Of a stretch of 39,860 nucleotides of DNA, positions 1 to 9,870 are shown piece by piece. How positions within the stretch are numbered: the first letter of the stretch is position 1; each line of letters begins with the position of its first letter. The DNA lies in the NCBI GenBank assembly GCA_002050375.1, contig MWYU01000677.1:1-39860 (forward strand). The letters are read 5' to 3'. The notes under the pieces were generated by a model. It searched no databases. It had not been told where the DNA came from and saw only the letters and a list, made by a program, of their open reading frames with translations. The stretch comes from Chitinophagales bacterium 62-2. Its GTDB lineage: Bacteria; Bacteroidota; Bacteroidia; Chitinophagales; Chitinophagaceae. The position numbers were made by a program, and so were the translations under genes.

Positions 1-1685
1 CCTCTAAATCTTCTGCCGGGTTATTTTACGCGGTTCAAACACTAAAACAGATGATAGAAGGTAGTGGCAACACTGCTGCAATCCGTGTGTCTGATGTTCA
101 TGATTGGCCATCATTGCCGTACAGAGGGCTAATGATGGATATGAGCCACATGCAACTACCTAAAGTTGAAGAGATAAAAAAGCAGCTTGATTTTCTGGCG
201 CTTTGGAAAACGAATCAATACTTATTTTATTCAGAAGGTAGTATAGAGTTGGAAGGTTATCCATTGTTGATGGCTAATGCCCGGTACACGCAGGAACAGG
301 TAAAAGATATTATCGCCTATGCTAAAGAGCGTCATATAGATGTTATCCCAAACATGGAGTTGTACGGACACCTGAATGATCTGTTTCGTTTAGAGCAATA
401 TGCTGATATGTCTGTTACAACACACGGAGCCGAGTTTAAACCTGCTGACCCACGTGTTAAACCACTTGTGAATGATTGGATCACGCAAATTTCAAAATTG
501 TTTCCAAGCCCGTTTTTTCACATAGGTTTTGATGAAACGTGGGTGATAGATATAGAAGCAAAAAGAACAAAGCAACCTGCCGAACAGCTTTATCTTGAAA
601 TGGTAAATCAAACTGCTGCAATGGTTCAAAAGCAAGGTAAAAAGCCTTTGATTTGGGCTGACATGCTTCAAAAATACAATTCTATTATTCCTAAAGTATC
701 CAGGGATATGATAGCTGTACCCTGGCACTACTTCCCAAAAACTGAACAGGAATATGACGCATTATTAAGCCCGTTTCCCAAAGTGGATGTTGATATCATT
801 GTTCAATCTGCTCTTATCAACTGGAAAGATCTTACCCCTTCTTTTGATATATCATTTGAAAATATTGATCTGCTTCTTAAAGCCGGCAGAAAACACAATG
901 CTATTGGTTATATAAACTCTGCATGGACAGATGATCCCCAAACTCTTACCCGTTTAGGTTTACCTGATCTGGCTTACGGCTCCATCGCAGCATGGCAAAG
1001 TACACCTATGGACAGGGCCAACTTCTTTAAAAATTATGCAAATGCGCTATATTCTCCGGCACTTGCAAAAGAGGTAGCAATGGGTCATGAAGCCACGCTG
1101 AAAGCAGCACAGTTAATAAGAGGAGCACTAGGCAGAACCAATCAACCGTTTTGGGCAAATCCATTTACAACTAAAGCGCAAAAAACAATTAAAGACAATG
1201 TAGATAATTTACGAAACGGACGGTTAGCATCGCAGGAAGCACAAATACACATTCGCCAGGCATTGAAATCCGGAGTAGATACAGGAACGCTTTACACAAT
1301 GTTGGTGGGCGCTAAAGAACTCGACCTTCTTGCTTTAAAATATTTATACGCCGGTGAGATAGCTGACTTCTATAATGAGTATAAGGATGGTAAACCAAGA
1401 AATACCGCAAACGATAGAGACTTCAACAGGTTGATGCAGGAAATAGTTGCTGATTATCATTCAAAAACTTTTTATATGATGGATGATATTATGGAAGTTA
1501 AGGAGATGTTCAAAAAAGCATATCTGAATGAATATGAACCTTTCCGTTTAGGAATTGCTATGGGAAAATTTGATTACGAATTTCAATTCTGGCTTAGGTT
1601 GCAACGCCGTTTATGGACAGCCAAACAACATTATTTTGATAAGGGAACTTTACCTCCTTTTGAATCTATTGTTGATATGAATTAA
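1..1685 (+). CDS. GH20-type beta-N-acetylhexosaminidase, 5'-truncated by window edge
   Basis: The reading frame is open from base 3, before the ATG at 51 given in the ORF track. The extra residues, SKSSAGLFYAVQTLKQ, match the end of the GH20 N-terminal (GH20b) domain, where AGLFYxxQTL is typical, so the true start lies outside the window. The (beta/alpha)8 catalytic domain follows: YRGLMMDMSHM near the barrel start, then HIGFDETW, which carries the Asp-Glu pair of GH20 enzymes. In that family the Glu is the acid/base and the Asp helps the substrate N-acetyl group act as nucleophile. The rest is a helical C-terminal region. The expected role is release of terminal N-acetylhexosamine from a glycan. 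It ends 414 bp before susC on the same strand, and is the only recognisable glycosidase in the window. Exact specificity is unknown. Confidence 0.85.
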   Translation, partial: SKSSAGLFYAVQTLKQMIEGSGNTAAIRVSDVHDWPSLPYRGLMMDMSHMQLPKVEEIKKQLDFLALWKTNQYLFYSEGSIELEGYPLLMANARYTQEQVKDIIAYAKERHIDVIPNMELYGHLNDLFRLEQYADMSVTTHGAEFKPADPRVKPLVNDWITQISKLFPSPFFHIGFDETWVIDIEAKRTKQPAEQLYLEMVNQTAAMVQKQGKKPLIWADMLQKYNSIIPKVSRDMIAVPWHYFPKTEQEYDALLSPFPKVDVDIIVQSALINWKDLTPSFDISFENIDLLLKAGRKHNAIGYINSAWTDDPQTLTRLGLPDLAYGSIAAWQSTPMDRANFFKNYANALYSPALAKEVAMGHEATLKAAQLIRGALGRTNQPFWANPFTTKAQKTIKDNVDNLRNGRLASQEAQIHIRQALKSGVDTGTLYTMLVGAKELDLLALKYLYAGEIADFYNEYKDGKPRNTANDRDFNRLMQEIVADYHSKTFYMMDDIMEVKEMFKKAYLNEYEPFRLGIAMGKFDYEFQFWLRLQRRLWTAKQHYFDKGTLPPFESIVDMN

Positions 1686-2099
1686 ATATAATAGCTATGA
1701 TAGTAATGCGCAGGATCTTCACTATCAAAGAATTCATCTGCTTCGTATTGTTGATTAACATTGCCGGGTACGTACGCTTACCTTTCTAAATAAAAGTATT
1801 ATTAATCCATATAAAAGTACAAGGAATTTAAAGCCTGAATAAATAGCTTTGGTTATACACTTTCTTCTAAGAATGATATTCTAATAAGTCTTATTAATAA
1901 TGTTTCAGATAGAGTGTTATAATCCTTAATAAGTCAGACAACGCTTGTTGCAGCCCAATGAAATAATAGTAATTGAATATGTAGAAACCCGATGAAAACT
2001 TTCTTATAAGGCAATAGAATAAACAAATGCATAAGCATTGGCAGGATAACTTTTGCGTAACAAATATTCTTTTAATAATAAACTAAATCCTTAACAATA
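1686..2099 (+). promoter_or_regulatory. Non-coding region upstream of susC with palindromes
   Basis: I see no credible gene in this 414-bp gap. It holds a near-perfect 15-nt palindrome, TAATAAG-T-CTTATTA, at 1882-1896. The half-site TAATAAGTC recurs at 1927-1935, 45 bp downstream. A second inverted repeat, AATGC-ATAA-GCATT, lies at 2026-2039. TAGCTTTG at 1844-1851 fits the Bacteroidota -7 consensus TAnnTTTG, but no convincing -33 TTTG sits at the usual distance and the 5' leader would be about 250 nt. The region probably carries the susCD promoter and operator; which element acts is inference. Confidence 0.35.
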
Positions 2100-5000
2100 A
2101 TGAAAAATAAATCTACCCAAAGCAATCGTATCAAAAGCTTTTATAAACGGTTAGGCGGGTACGTTTTTAAAAGAAGAGCGCTTTGTCTTTTACTTGTTCT
2201 TCATATCTTTTCTTTTCATGCTTTTGCACAAACAGTTGTTACAGGTACTGTAAAGGATTCAAAGGGAGAAAACCTTTCAGGGGTAAGCATTAATCTTAAG
2301 GGATCCACAACCGGAACCACTACCGGCACCGATGGCAGGTATTCAATTAATGCTCCCGTAAAAGGAGTATTAGTATTTACATACGTTGGTCATGCTGATC
2401 AGGAAGTTGCTGTAAGAAATCAAAGAACTATTAATGTTATACTTGATGAAACCAATAAATCTTTGGATGCAGTGGTTGTTGTAGGTTATGGCACTGTACG
2501 AAAAAGGGATCTTACCGGATCAGTTTCATCTGTATCCCGCGAAGAGATCAATGCCTTCCCTGCAGCTAATGTGATGCAGGCTTTAGCTGGCAGAGCAGCA
2601 GGCGTACAGGTGAAGCAAAACACAGGTGCTCCGGGTGCACCGATCAGTATAAGGATAAGGGGAACAAATTCAATAGTTGGAAATAATGAACCGCTGTACG
2701 TAGTTGATGGTTTCCCCGTGAGCACGCCCGATGTTATTAATAATTCCAGTATAAGAAGTATTGAGGTTTTAAAAGATGCATCGGCGATTGCTATTTATGG
2801 GTCAAGGGCATCAAATGGAGTAGTATTAATCACTACAAACCGGGGAGCATCAGGCACTTCAAAAGTAACACTTGAGTCAAGTTACGGCACTCAGCAAATA
2901 ATCAAAAAGGTGGAGATGATGAACCCGCTTGAATATGCTACCTATTATAATGAGTTATATGCTAACATGGCCCGGCCTCCTCTTTTTACTGCCGATCAGG
3001 TAGCAGGTTATGCTGCCCTCGGTGAGGGTACTGTATGGCAGGATGTAGTGTTTAAAAAAGCGCCTGTACAAAACCATTCTTTAAATATCGCAGGTGGAAA
3101 TGATAAAACCAGGTACTCCATCACCGGAAGCATGTTTGACCAGGAAGGTATTATCAGGAACAGCAACTATAAACGTTATGCCGTAAACAGCAGTATACAG
3201 CAAAGTATTAGCGATGCATTTTCTGTAGACCTGAACTTATCGTTATCTAAAAATAAAAGTGCACGGCAACTTTCAGATCAGGGAAGATTTGGCACCTCAC
3301 TTATAGGCAGAGCATTTAGTATTCCTCCCATGCTACCGGTTTATAATGATGATGGCACTTACACGGAACCGGTAAGGCGTTTTCCTTTTGTTTCCGAAGC
3401 GCTTTACAGTCCTCTCAATTTTATTAATGAACAAAGCAATATCCTTGAGCAGAAGAATGCACTTGCCAATGCCGCACTTTCCTATAAAATTCTTGACGGG
3501 TTAACCTTAAGAGTATCAGGTGGTGTAGAAAGCATTACTTCACGTACAGATTTTTACCAAACCAAGAAATTTCAGAACGACCCGAATGGAAGAGCCACTG
3601 TAACTACAAGTGATTATACCAGTCTCTTAAATGAAAACACACTTAATTATATCGGGAAAATAGGTGACAAGCATGATATTTCAGCAGTAGCCGGTTTTAC
3701 TTACCAGGACTTTTTAACCACTACTTTAAATGCGGGTGGTTCAGCTTTTTTAAGTGATATACCAGGTAGTAATAGCCTTGCATCTGCAAGTGTATTTACC
3801 AATCCCGGAACCTCGTATACTAAGTCAACTTTGCTTTCCGGCCTGGGAAGAGTAAATTATACTTTTAATAATCGTTACCTGTTTACTGTTAGTATGCGTG
3901 CTGATGGTTCTTCCGTTTATTCTCCAGGTAATAAATGGGGTTATTTTCCATCGGTAGCTTTTTCGTGGAGGTTGTCTGATGAAAATTTCTTTAAGAACAT
4001 TGCCTTTATTCAGAATCTTAAATTAAGGACTAGTTGGGGCAAGGCAGGAAGCCAGGCGATAAGTCCTTATTCTACTTTGAACACACTTATACCGGGAAGC
4101 ACAGTATTTGGCAGTGCACTGTACACCACGATGGCACCAGGTGCAAGGCTTGCAGCAGATTTAAAATGGGAAACCACGGAGCAGGTAAATTTGGGATTGG
4201 AATTGACTGTTTTAAAAGGCCGCATCCAATTCACCGGCGATTACTATAGAAAGAAAACAAGTGATCTGCTGAACGCCGTTCAATTACCCCGCACTACCGG
4301 CTTTACCAATTCGCTCAGAAATATAGGCAGGGTGGCTAATAATGGCTTCGAATTTGAAATCAACTCGAGGATTTTCGACAAGGGCGCTTTTAGATGGAAT
4401 ACGGGGGTTAACATGTCCTTTAACCGTTCTAAAGTATTAGAACTCTATGGTGGACAAGATATATTAGCAGGGCAGTTACAAATGATCAGGTTTACCGATT
4501 TTGCCAATACTTATAGACAAGGCCAGCCAATGGGCATCATATATGGATACCAGGAAGATGGATACGACGAGAAAGGCTTTATTAAATACAAATCGAACGA
4601 CAAGGTGCAAATTGGTGATCCCAACCCGGATTTTATATTTGGACTTAACTCCGACATGTCGTTTAAGAATTTCACTTTGTCTATGTTCTTCAATGGCTCG
4701 CAGGGAAATGATATTGTTAACATGAGCGCACTTGCCTTTACAGTTGACAATACCAACGGTCAGAATAAATTGAAGGAAGTAGCTAATAACCACTGGACTC
4801 CGGAAAATACAAATGCTAAATATCCGCTTCCTCACACAGGTCATGTTTATAGATTTTCTGATCGCTATGTAGAAGATGGCTCTTATATCCGACTCCGCAA
4901 CATTGAATTAGGCTACGATATACCTGTGCAGAAGTTTAAAAAATTAAGTAATGCAAGAATTTATATTAGTGGCCAAAACTTGCTAACGCTCACTAAATAC

Positions 5001-5120
5001 TCGTGGACAGATCCGGATGTAAATTCCCGTGGTGGCGCCAATTCACTTGATCAGGGTATTGATTATTCAACTTATCCGTCAGCTAAGTCCCTTACCGCAG
5101 GTTTCAGACTTGGATTTTAA
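2100..5120 (+). CDS. SusC/RagA-family TonB-dependent outer-membrane transporter
   Basis: This 1006-residue protein has the SusC layout. A signal peptide ends near residue 44 (SFHAFAQ). A CarboxypepD_reg-like beta-sandwich domain follows at about 46-130 (VTGTVKDSKGENLSGV). Then come the SusC-type boundary VVVGYGTVRKRDLTGS and a plug domain containing LYVVDGFPV at about 125-250. The remainder is a 22-strand-type beta-barrel ending in an aromatic residue (GFRLGF), as expected for outer-membrane insertion. Such proteins use TonB energy to import oligomers captured by SusD. The susD gene follows after 25 bp. There is no N-terminal anti-sigma-interacting (STN) extension before the CarboxypepD_reg domain, so control by a FecR-type partner is not indicated. 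The cargo cannot be read from sequence; the neighbours suggest an amino-sugar or amide-bearing oligomer. Confidence 0.96.
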   Translation: MKNKSTQSNRIKSFYKRLGGYVFKRRALCLLLVLHIFSFHAFAQTVVTGTVKDSKGENLSGVSINLKGSTTGTTTGTDGRYSINAPVKGVLVFTYVGHADQEVAVRNQRTINVILDETNKSLDAVVVVGYGTVRKRDLTGSVSSVSREEINAFPAANVMQALAGRAAGVQVKQNTGAPGAPISIRIRGTNSIVGNNEPLYVVDGFPVSTPDVINNSSIRSIEVLKDASAIAIYGSRASNGVVLITTNRGASGTSKVTLESSYGTQQIIKKVEMMNPLEYATYYNELYANMARPPLFTADQVAGYAALGEGTVWQDVVFKKAPVQNHSLNIAGGNDKTRYSITGSMFDQEGIIRNSNYKRYAVNSSIQQSISDAFSVDLNLSLSKNKSARQLSDQGRFGTSLIGRAFSIPPMLPVYNDDGTYTEPVRRFPFVSEALYSPLNFINEQSNILEQKNALANAALSYKILDGLTLRVSGGVESITSRTDFYQTKKFQNDPNGRATVTTSDYTSLLNENTLNYIGKIGDKHDISAVAGFTYQDFLTTTLNAGGSAFLSDIPGSNSLASASVFTNPGTSYTKSTLLSGLGRVNYTFNNRYLFTVSMRADGSSVYSPGNKWGYFPSVAFSWRLSDENFFKNIAFIQNLKLRTSWGKAGSQAISPYSTLNTLIPGSTVFGSALYTTMAPGARLAADLKWETTEQVNLGLELTVLKGRIQFTGDYYRKKTSDLLNAVQLPRTTGFTNSLRNIGRVANNGFEFEINSRIFDKGAFRWNTGVNMSFNRSKVLELYGGQDILAGQLQMIRFTDFANTYRQGQPMGIIYGYQEDGYDEKGFIKYKSNDKVQIGDPNPDFIFGLNSDMSFKNFTLSMFFNGSQGNDIVNMSALAFTVDNTNGQNKLKEVANNHWTPENTNAKYPLPHTGHVYRFSDRYVEDGSYIRLRNIELGYDIPVQKFKKLSNARIYISGQNLLTLTKYSWTDPDVNSRGGANSLDQGIDYSTYPSAKSLTAGFRLGF

Positions 5121-5145
5121 ATTTTATAAGAAACAAACTAACTAA

Positions 5146-6624
5146 ATGAAAAAGTCTATAATTTATTGTTCAGTTTTATTGTTTTTAGTAACAACATTCT
5201 CATGTAAAAAGTTGCTCGAGGAATCACCTAAAGGACTAACAGTTGAAGCTTTTTATAATACCCCCGCCGAAGTAGAAGCTGGCCTTGCTGCCATTTATAC
5301 GCCTTTACGCTCCCAGATGAGTGGGTTTTGGATTTCAATATTGGAATCCCATGCAGAATGGGGAGCAGGAATGAGTGGATCAGCAAATTTTGACCCCTTT
5401 AAATCAATGCAGGGTATTGACAAGGTTGGGGAAAATAATCTTATACCCATCTGGAATTCTTTTTACGTAGCTATCCTTAATGCAAACCTTGTTATCAGTA
5501 ACGCGCCTAATGGTAAGGCTTTAACCGATGCACAAAAAAATGTGTACGTAGCCGAGGCAAAGTTCCTGCGAGCTTTTACCTATTTTCAGTTGGTAAGAGG
5601 TTGGGGTGGAGTACCCCTTCATACAGAAGAAAATTTAAGTGAATCGGGCAGTATTCCTAAGGCTACCAAACAGCAGGTGTATGCCTTAATTACCAGTGAT
5701 CTTGAATTTGCTGAAATGCAATTACCCGATAAAGCCCCTCTTGTTGGCAAACCTTCCAAATGGGCAGCAAAAACGTTACTCGCCGATGTATATTTTTATC
5801 AGGCGCTTTATGATAAAGCTGCTTTAAAAGCTAATGAAGTAATAGTATCGGGTAAACATTCTCTTGAAAAGGTAACTGTTGCCGATGATTTTAATAAGGT
5901 GTTTGGAATGGGGTCAAATTCTGCGGAAGAGATTTTTTACCTAAAATACAATGTTACAAGTCCCAGCCAGATTGTGTTACACACCATGCAGATAACAACA
6001 CCGTGGTTTGGTTCCAATGGTTTTGGCAACATTAACTGGCACAATAATGCTAAATTTTATACCACCTGGAACGACAACGATTTACGCAAACGCTTTAACT
6101 GGTACAATGATACCAGGAGCAATCCCTTCTTAGCTAACCAACCAGAGTTTCCACGGACGGGGGTAACTATAATTTCACCAAAAAAATACAACAATCCCAC
6201 TGCTACTATAGCAACCTTTAGTTTACCATCGTACCGGTATGCAGATGTTTTATTGATTTATGCTGAAGCGATTGCTGCGGCAGGTAGTGGTCCTACAGCC
6301 GATGCAATGGAAAAACTAAACATGGTAAAACGACGGGCTTATGGATCAGACCCATTACAGCCTTCCGCCATTGATTACAAACTTGCAGATTACAATACCA
6401 AAAAAGCGTTTACTGACTTAGTTATTTTGGAACGTGGGTATGAAACACAGCTTGAAGGTAAACGATGGTTTGATCTGGTACGCTCAGGAACCGTTAAAGA
6501 AGTGATGAAAAATAATATTAACCGTGACGTTGCTGATAAACATCTTTTGTGGCCAATCCCAACTATTGAATTTGATTTGAATAAGGGCCTTGACCGTACA
6601 AAGGATCAGAACCCGGGGTATTAG
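5146..6624 (+). CDS. SusD/RagB-family outer-membrane glycan-binding lipoprotein
   Basis: This 492-residue partner of the upstream SusC has a short signal peptide and the lipobox TTFSC, with the lipidated Cys at residue 20. The N-terminal region (EAFYNTPAEVEAGLAAIY) and the TPR-like stretch AEAKFLRAFTYFQLVRGWGGVP are characteristic of SusD-like proteins. The C-terminal RagB/SusD domain ends with the usual RGYETQLEGKRWFDLVRSG and LLWPIPTIEFDLNKGL motifs. It should sit on the cell surface as a lid over the SusC barrel and capture ligand. It is 25 bp downstream of susC and almost certainly co-transcribed with it. SusD proteins diverge widely in binding sites, so the ligand is not predictable here. 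Confidence 0.96.
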   Translation: MKKSIIYCSVLLFLVTTFSCKKLLEESPKGLTVEAFYNTPAEVEAGLAAIYTPLRSQMSGFWISILESHAEWGAGMSGSANFDPFKSMQGIDKVGENNLIPIWNSFYVAILNANLVISNAPNGKALTDAQKNVYVAEAKFLRAFTYFQLVRGWGGVPLHTEENLSESGSIPKATKQQVYALITSDLEFAEMQLPDKAPLVGKPSKWAAKTLLADVYFYQALYDKAALKANEVIVSGKHSLEKVTVADDFNKVFGMGSNSAEEIFYLKYNVTSPSQIVLHTMQITTPWFGSNGFGNINWHNNAKFYTTWNDNDLRKRFNWYNDTRSNPFLANQPEFPRTGVTIISPKKYNNPTATIATFSLPSYRYADVLLIYAEAIAAAGSGPTADAMEKLNMVKRRAYGSDPLQPSAIDYKLADYNTKKAFTDLVILERGYETQLEGKRWFDLVRSGTVKEVMKNNINRDVADKHLLWPIPTIEFDLNKGLDRTKDQNPGY

Positions 6625-6728
6625 TTTTCATGATGACTACGATCAGTACCATTATAGTTTGTTTAAATATAGAAGCTGTTAAGAAAGTAAAGACTTTAAA
6701 TACTAAAGAACTTATTTAAAAACATGCA

Positions 6729-8147
6729 ATGAGCAGTTGTAACAAAGGATGGAACAAAAAAGTTTTTCTTTTACTAACCGGATGGTTCTTAGCATTAACT
6801 GCTTTTGCTGCCGATGTTAGAATTGGTGCAGCTTCAGTTAAAATAACACCACCGGTAGGTACACCCATGGCGGGCTATTATTACGAACGTGGTGTTGATA
6901 AAATTCATGATGATCTTTTTGCAAAGGCGCTTGTAATTGAAAAGGATGGTTCTAAAGTTGCCATTGTTACCTGTGATCTGATTGGTATCAGCGATCAAAT
7001 TGTAGCCGGGGTGAGAAATCTAATCCAGAAATCTTTAGGTATTGATGCCGACCATATCATGATCAGCGCAACCCATGCGCATACCGGCCCTGTAATTCCA
7101 GGGTTTAAAATGAGATATAACCCAACAGGTAAAAGTGCAGAAATCCTTGATAGTTATATTTCAAAGCTTCCAGGCCTTATTGCCAAAAGCATAACCGAAG
7201 CGAATAACGCTTTACAACCTGCCCAAATATCTTTTGGACTCGGACATGAAGAATCCATCAGTTTTAATCGTCGTTTTTTTATGACAGATGGAACTGTAGG
7301 CTGGAACCCCGGCAAACTAAATCCAAAGATCATTAAACCTGCAGGTCCAATTGATCCGGATGTTGCAGTGTTATATTCAGAAACACTTACCGGTAAGCCT
7401 ATTTCAACCTATGTTAATTTTGCACTTCACCTCGATAACGTTGGCGGAACTGAAATTTCTGCCGATCTTCCTTTTACACTCTCTAACATATTAGGCAAAT
7501 TCAAAGGTGAAGGTATGGTTACAACCTTTTCTCAAGGTTGTTCGGGTAATATCAATCATCTTAATGTAAAGAATAAAGATCCCCAAAAAGGTCATGGTGA
7601 AGCACAAAGAATAGGAACTGTACTTGCAGGTGAAGTTATTAAGACGTACACCAGACTATCACCTTTAAATATTAATGCTATAAGGGTGAAAAGGCAAATT
7701 GTAAAACTGCCGCTTCCTGAAGTATCTCCTGATGATGTTCCTGCAGCGCGGGAAATTACAGCCCGCTTTGGAAAACAGGATGCGGCTCCGTTCTTCGACT
7801 TTGTAAAAGCTTTTAAAACGATTGAAGTGTTTGAAAGGCAAGGCAAACCTATTGATGCAGAAATACAGGTTTTTGCTTTGAGTGATTCATTTGCGGTTGT
7901 TAGTCTGCCTGCAGAAGTTTTTACTGAATTGGGCATGTACATCAAGAGCCGTTCGCCCTATGCTAATACCATGATAGTTGAATTGGCTAATGGTTCAGTT
8001 GGCTATATTGCTGATCGTAAAGCTTACGTTGAAGGAAGTTATGAACCCTGGAGTTCAAGAGTAGCGCCAGGTTCAGGGGAAATTTTAGTTGAGAAAGCGC
8101 TTGAAATGCTTAATGCACTAAAAACAAAAGATCTTACAACAAAATAA
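6729..8147 (+). CDS. Exported neutral-ceramidase-like hydrolase 1 (Ser-to-Asn at catalytic site)
   Basis: The 472-residue protein has a signal peptide cleaved near residue 27 (LTAFA-AD), then a neutral/alkaline non-lysosomal ceramidase N-terminal domain (PF04734 type): IGAASVKITPPVGTPMAGY, ATHAHTGP (His116, His118), NFALH (His234) and LPAEVFTELG (Glu396), with Tyr426 in GYI. These match the zinc ligands and nearby His of characterised ceramidases. The position of the nucleophile motif GDVSPN reads GNINHL, so the Ser is Asn276; Ser272 lies just before the Gly. It is shorter than true ceramidases (about 650-760 residues) and lacks their C-terminal domain. It lies 104 bp after susD and is closest to paralogue 2. 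A zinc hydrolase acting outside the cytoplasm on an amide or ester is likely; ceramidase activity itself is doubtful. Confidence 0.85.
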   Translation: MSSCNKGWNKKVFLLLTGWFLALTAFAADVRIGAASVKITPPVGTPMAGYYYERGVDKIHDDLFAKALVIEKDGSKVAIVTCDLIGISDQIVAGVRNLIQKSLGIDADHIMISATHAHTGPVIPGFKMRYNPTGKSAEILDSYISKLPGLIAKSITEANNALQPAQISFGLGHEESISFNRRFFMTDGTVGWNPGKLNPKIIKPAGPIDPDVAVLYSETLTGKPISTYVNFALHLDNVGGTEISADLPFTLSNILGKFKGEGMVTTFSQGCSGNINHLNVKNKDPQKGHGEAQRIGTVLAGEVIKTYTRLSPLNINAIRVKRQIVKLPLPEVSPDDVPAAREITARFGKQDAAPFFDFVKAFKTIEVFERQGKPIDAEIQVFALSDSFAVVSLPAEVFTELGMYIKSRSPYANTMIVELANGSVGYIADRKAYVEGSYEPWSSRVAPGSGEILVEKALEMLNALKTKDLTTK

Positions 8148-8313
8148 CTTTGCAACCTTTTTTCTACCCGTCCTTTTTAAAAGTAACCTTAACTGCTAAT
8201 GCAAAGGTGCCGTACTGCTTCTTATAACCTGAAAGAAATTTTTGCTTGCTGCCTTGAAATACTTATATCATATTCTTGTATCAACAATTTGTTTTAAGAA
8301 AGGATTTATGCAT

Positions 8314-9813
8314 ATGAAAAACATTGGATGGCAGAATGCTTTCAGGCTCTCCACCATTTGCTGCTATACTGTTATACTTCTAATACTCATATTAACAGCA
8401 TCAACAGGTAGTTGTCAAAACAGCATTAGAACTAATGCAATAAAAGTGGGCGTTGGAATGGTTGAAATTACCCCACCGATCGGTTATCCGCATTATAGGG
8501 GAGAGCTTGCAGGCATTATTACACACGGTACGGGTATTAAAAATCCACTCTACGCAAGGTCTTTAGTTTTTCGACAAGGCGATATGCAGGGTGCACTTCT
8601 AATATGCGACCTTAATGCTGTCCCGCGGGATTTGATCCGGCTTGTACGGGAAGGTGCTTCTAAACAGACTGGTATTCCTTACCAATACATTAGTGTCGCA
8701 GCTACCCACACCCATACAGCACCTTCTATCCGTCAACCTGTGCCTGCCTATGCTGATCGGGAGGCAACTGGCAAATTAACCACAGAAGATCAGAAAGGTT
8801 ATATCGCTCTTTTAATTCAGCGCATGACCCAAGCCATTGTTACCGCGTATAAGGATGCTAAGGAAGTAGACCTTATCTCTGGTATAAGTCAGGCAGCCGG
8901 AATATCTTTCAACCGTAGATTCCTGATGACTGATGGACGAGTTCGTTTTAATCCAGGTGTGCAGAACCCCAAAATTGTACACCCGGTTGGCCCTGTTGAT
9001 CCGGATGTTCACTTCGTTATGTTCCGCCCTGTTGCGCAGAAAGGTTACCATGCCTCCCTAACTGTTTTCGCAAATCACACTGATACTGAAGGAGGCACCG
9101 ATTTCAGCGCTGACTACCCGTTTTACCTTCATAAGTACCTCGGGGAAGCCTTTGGTAAGCAATTGGTGTCTGTTTTTGGCGCCGGGCCTTGTGGAGATAT
9201 CAATCACATAGATGTTAGTCAACCGAAAGGAACAGACCAGAAGAAGATTACGGAAAGGATTGGCAAAAAGCTTGCTGAAGCAGTTAGGGAAGCAGTTGCC
9301 AATGCACAGCAGCGAAGCCCATTGCTACATGTAGCTTCAAGAACTTTTTACCTGCCTCTTCAAGACTTTACTGCAGCCGACTTTCAATGGGCTTCTAAAG
9401 ACACCAACAAGCTATATCCGGAGCGGGAATTTTTAGATAATGTCCGCAGGAGAAAAATTCTTTCACTTGAGCAGCTTCGCAAACGTGAAGCTATTCCACC
9501 ATCTGTATCTGGAGAGCCATGGTTGCTACCCCTGGAAATCCATGTCTTTCAACTTAACGATCAAACTGCTATCGTTACATTGCCCGGAGAGGTTTTTGCC
9601 GAACTGGGCATGGATCTGAAAAAGCGCTCACCATTTGCCAATACCATAGTAATTGAATTGGCAAACGCAGACATCAGGTATGTTCCTACGCTTCGTGCTT
9701 TTGCCGAAGGGGATTATGAACCACTTCAATCCCGCATGGCACCAGGATCGGGTGAGAAATTAGTTGAAGAAGCAATCCGAATGCTTCACCAAATGAGAGA
9801 AAAGAAGGAATGA
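8314..9813 (+). CDS. Exported neutral-ceramidase-like hydrolase 2, possible lipoprotein
   Basis: The ORF track begins at a TTG (8242), but ATG codons at 8308 and 8314 are better starts. AAGGA at 8300-8304 is 9 nt before 8314 and only 3 nt before 8308, so I chose 8314 (499 residues). The N-terminus has a hydrophobic stretch followed by STGSC, which could be a lipobox, so the protein may be a lipoprotein. The ceramidase-like fold is marked by VGVGMVEITPPIGYPHYR, ATHTHTAP, ANHTDTEGGTDFSADYP, LPGEVFAELG and a Tyr in RYVP. The GDVSPN site reads GDINHI, again Asn for Ser, preceded by Cys (PCGD). It shares with paralogue 1 the ISFNRRF-MTDG and GPVDPDV blocks, so the two look like a local duplication. 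It sits 166 bp after paralogue 1. Confidence 0.85.
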   Translation: MKNIGWQNAFRLSTICCYTVILLILILTASTGSCQNSIRTNAIKVGVGMVEITPPIGYPHYRGELAGIITHGTGIKNPLYARSLVFRQGDMQGALLICDLNAVPRDLIRLVREGASKQTGIPYQYISVAATHTHTAPSIRQPVPAYADREATGKLTTEDQKGYIALLIQRMTQAIVTAYKDAKEVDLISGISQAAGISFNRRFLMTDGRVRFNPGVQNPKIVHPVGPVDPDVHFVMFRPVAQKGYHASLTVFANHTDTEGGTDFSADYPFYLHKYLGEAFGKQLVSVFGAGPCGDINHIDVSQPKGTDQKKITERIGKKLAEAVREAVANAQQRSPLLHVASRTFYLPLQDFTAADFQWASKDTNKLYPEREFLDNVRRRKILSLEQLRKREAIPPSVSGEPWLLPLEIHVFQLNDQTAIVTLPGEVFAELGMDLKKRSPFANTIVIELANADIRYVPTLRAFAEGDYEPLQSRMAPGSGEKLVEEAIRMLHQMREKKE

Positions 9814-9870
9814 TAGCATCAATGCCTCAACGTATGATAGTGCTATGAATAATTTTTTATAAATAATCAA

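Noticed and set aside
4476-4844. 122-codon minus-strand ORF inside susC
   Set aside because: It lies wholly within the SusC barrel coding region and shows no recognisable domain.
7592-7945. 117-codon minus-strand ORF inside ceramidase-like gene 1
   Set aside because: It is antisense to conserved zinc-site motifs and has no protein-like signature of its own.
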